Assembly (NCBI GenBank): GCA_031288885.1
Contig: JAITQP010000030.1
Coordinates: 1 to 6,171, forward strand
DNA: 6,171 bases
Direction of reading: 5' to 3'
Source: Prevotellaceae bacterium
Lineage (GTDB): Bacteria > Bacteroidota > Bacteroidia > Bacteroidales > UBA932
Shown here: one piece after another, positions 5,697 through 6,171 of the stretch
Position numbering within the stretch: position 1 is the stretch's first letter
Layout of the letters: the number at the start of each line of letters is the position of its first letter
Notes under the pieces: generated by a model
What the model saw: the letters and a program-made list of their open reading frames with translations, nothing else
Databases searched by the model: none
What the model was told of the DNA's origin: nothing
Position numbers and translations under genes: made by a program

Positions 5697-5769
5697 TTCT
5701 TTGTTTTTTGAATTAATAATTGACTGTGCTTACTCTGTTAAAGGATTTTCAGCATTACCTCCTTTGGGT

Positions 5770-5964
5770 TTAGACAATAAAAAGAGCGGACTTGACATTA
5801 TCTGCTTCTGAGGTTGTGAGAATTACCTGATATAACAAATAAGTAAGTCCGCATTGCTGCGGCATTTCAACTTATTCTTGTTATATCTTTTGAAATTTCT
5901 CACATTTCAGAAGCAAGAATATAGCAAAACGCTACTTAATATGTCATGCTGTGCCTATAGGCAC
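5770..5964 (+). ncRNA. Rod-shaped structured RNA, candidate 6S RNA (Bacteroidales type)
   Basis: The sequence folds back on itself over about 155 nt. Pairings seen, from outside in: TGACAT 5793-5798 with 5941-5946; TGCTTCTGA 5803-5811 with 5907-5915; GTGAGAA 5816-5822 with 5897-5903; GATATAACAA 5829-5838 with 5878-5887; TAAGT 5840-5844 with 5870-5874; and an apical stem CCGCA 5849-5853 with 5858-5862. A side hairpin TAGC/GCTA lies at 5922-5934. The result is one long rod with internal loops, about 190 nt long including the terminator, as in 6S RNA, which mimics an open promoter and sequesters RNA polymerase. On the 3' side, TATCTTTTG (5884-5892) borders an internal loop and resembles the Bacteroidota -7 box, as expected for such a mimic. 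The plus strand is preferred because a terminator follows directly, but no strong plus-strand promoter is visible, only CTCCTTTG at 5759-5766. A minus-strand leader RNA for the FGE-fold gene is the main alternative. The ends are approximate. Confidence 0.5.
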
Positions 5965-5979
5965 GTTTTTTTGTCTTTT
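5951..5979 (+). terminator. Rho-independent terminator after the rod-shaped RNA
   Basis: A palindrome GTGCC-TATA-GGCAC (5951-5964) is followed on the plus strand by G and seven T (5966-5972), then GTC and a further T-run. On the minus strand no T-run follows the palindrome, so it acts in the plus direction. The only plus-strand transcript it could end is the structured RNA just upstream. Confidence 0.65.
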
Positions 5980-6011
5980 TTACATGAATTTTTTGTTTAG
6001 AATTAACGGTG

Positions 6012-6044
6012 CAAATATACAATAATTATTTCAAATTATCCAAA
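6012..6044 (-). promoter_or_regulatory. Bacteroidota-type promoter, minus strand
   Basis: Read on the minus strand: TTTG (6044-6041), a 21-bp gap, then TATATTTG (6019-6012) followed by C. This matches the Bacteroidota primary-sigma promoter (TTTG at -33, TAnnTTTG at -7, spacing about 19-21). Transcription would start near 6005 and run toward the FGE-fold gene, giving a leader of about 310 nt antisense to the rod-shaped RNA. No closer consensus promoter for that gene was found. Confidence 0.5.
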
Positions 6045-6100
6045 TCAAGGGGAAAAACATTTTTTGTTAATACAAATAAGAGGGATGATTTTTTTCTTAC

Positions 6101-6148
6101 GCCGAGCTCCGCTGCGCTCGCAATGACGTAAAGCGTGCACAATGACGT
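6101..6148. repeat. Dispersed GC-rich intergenic motif with direct repeats
   Basis: The string GAGCTCCGCTGCGCTCG (6104-6120) is followed by CAATGACGT twice (6121-6129 and 6140-6148, 19-bp period), with AAAGCGTGCA between them (6130-6139). The same AAAGCGTGCA core occurs at 2441-2450 and 4298-4307. A related GC-rich stretch lies at the other end of the window (about 5-30). It contains no ORF and looks like a short interspersed repeat. Elsewhere in 5981-6171, apart from the promoter at 6012-6044, only A+T-rich spacer is seen. Confidence 0.5.
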
Positions 6149-6171
6149 GAACAAAGCGTTGTTGCAGAACG

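Overview
The window looks like chromosomal DNA from an uncultured member of the Bacteroidota, probably Bacteroidales. The evidence is a set of TAnnTTTG-type promoter boxes, A-rich start regions without Shine-Dalgarno sequences, the gene families present (DUF4143 ATPase, secreted SUMF1/FGE-fold protein, short ECF sigma factor), and intergenic regions full of short A+T-rich tandem repeats and dispersed GC-rich hairpins. The genus cannot be named from the sequence.

Layout. Bases 1-2005 hold two minus-strand genes: a DJ-1/PfpI-family protein (83-628) and an AAA ATPase with a DUF4143-type C-terminal region (752-2005). Bases 2006-2823 are essentially non-coding. They contain an 11-unit array of 23-bp repeats (2036-2289), a 250-bp imperfect inverted repeat with a GC-rich centre (2307-2556), and a second block of the same 23-bp repeat (2575-2643). 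The inverted repeat appears to sit inside what was once one array. Bases 3039-4256 form a tight plus-strand operon: a 2[4Fe-4S] ferredoxin-like protein, a His-rich two-helix membrane protein, and an ECF sigma factor whose start lies inside the membrane-protein gene. A small Cys-containing ORF (2824-3042) may be the first cistron. A heptamer repeat array and a 13-bp-stem hairpin separate this operon from a convergent minus-strand gene for a secreted two-domain protein ending in an FGE-sulfatase (SUMF1) fold (4368-5696).

Bases 5697-6171 have no protein gene. They contain a long rod-shaped RNA candidate (about 5770-5964) followed on the plus strand by a terminator. Its shape, length and a TATCTTTTG element beside an internal loop resemble 6S RNA. 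A good Bacteroidota promoter at 6012-6044 points the other way, toward the FGE-fold gene and antisense to the rod.

How the parts may work together. The clearest functional unit is the ferredoxin / membrane protein / sigma operon, which looks like a compact signal-to-transcription module with no classical anti-sigma factor visible. The 6S-like RNA, if real, would be a global RNA polymerase regulator. The other genes look like independent housekeeping or accessory functions.
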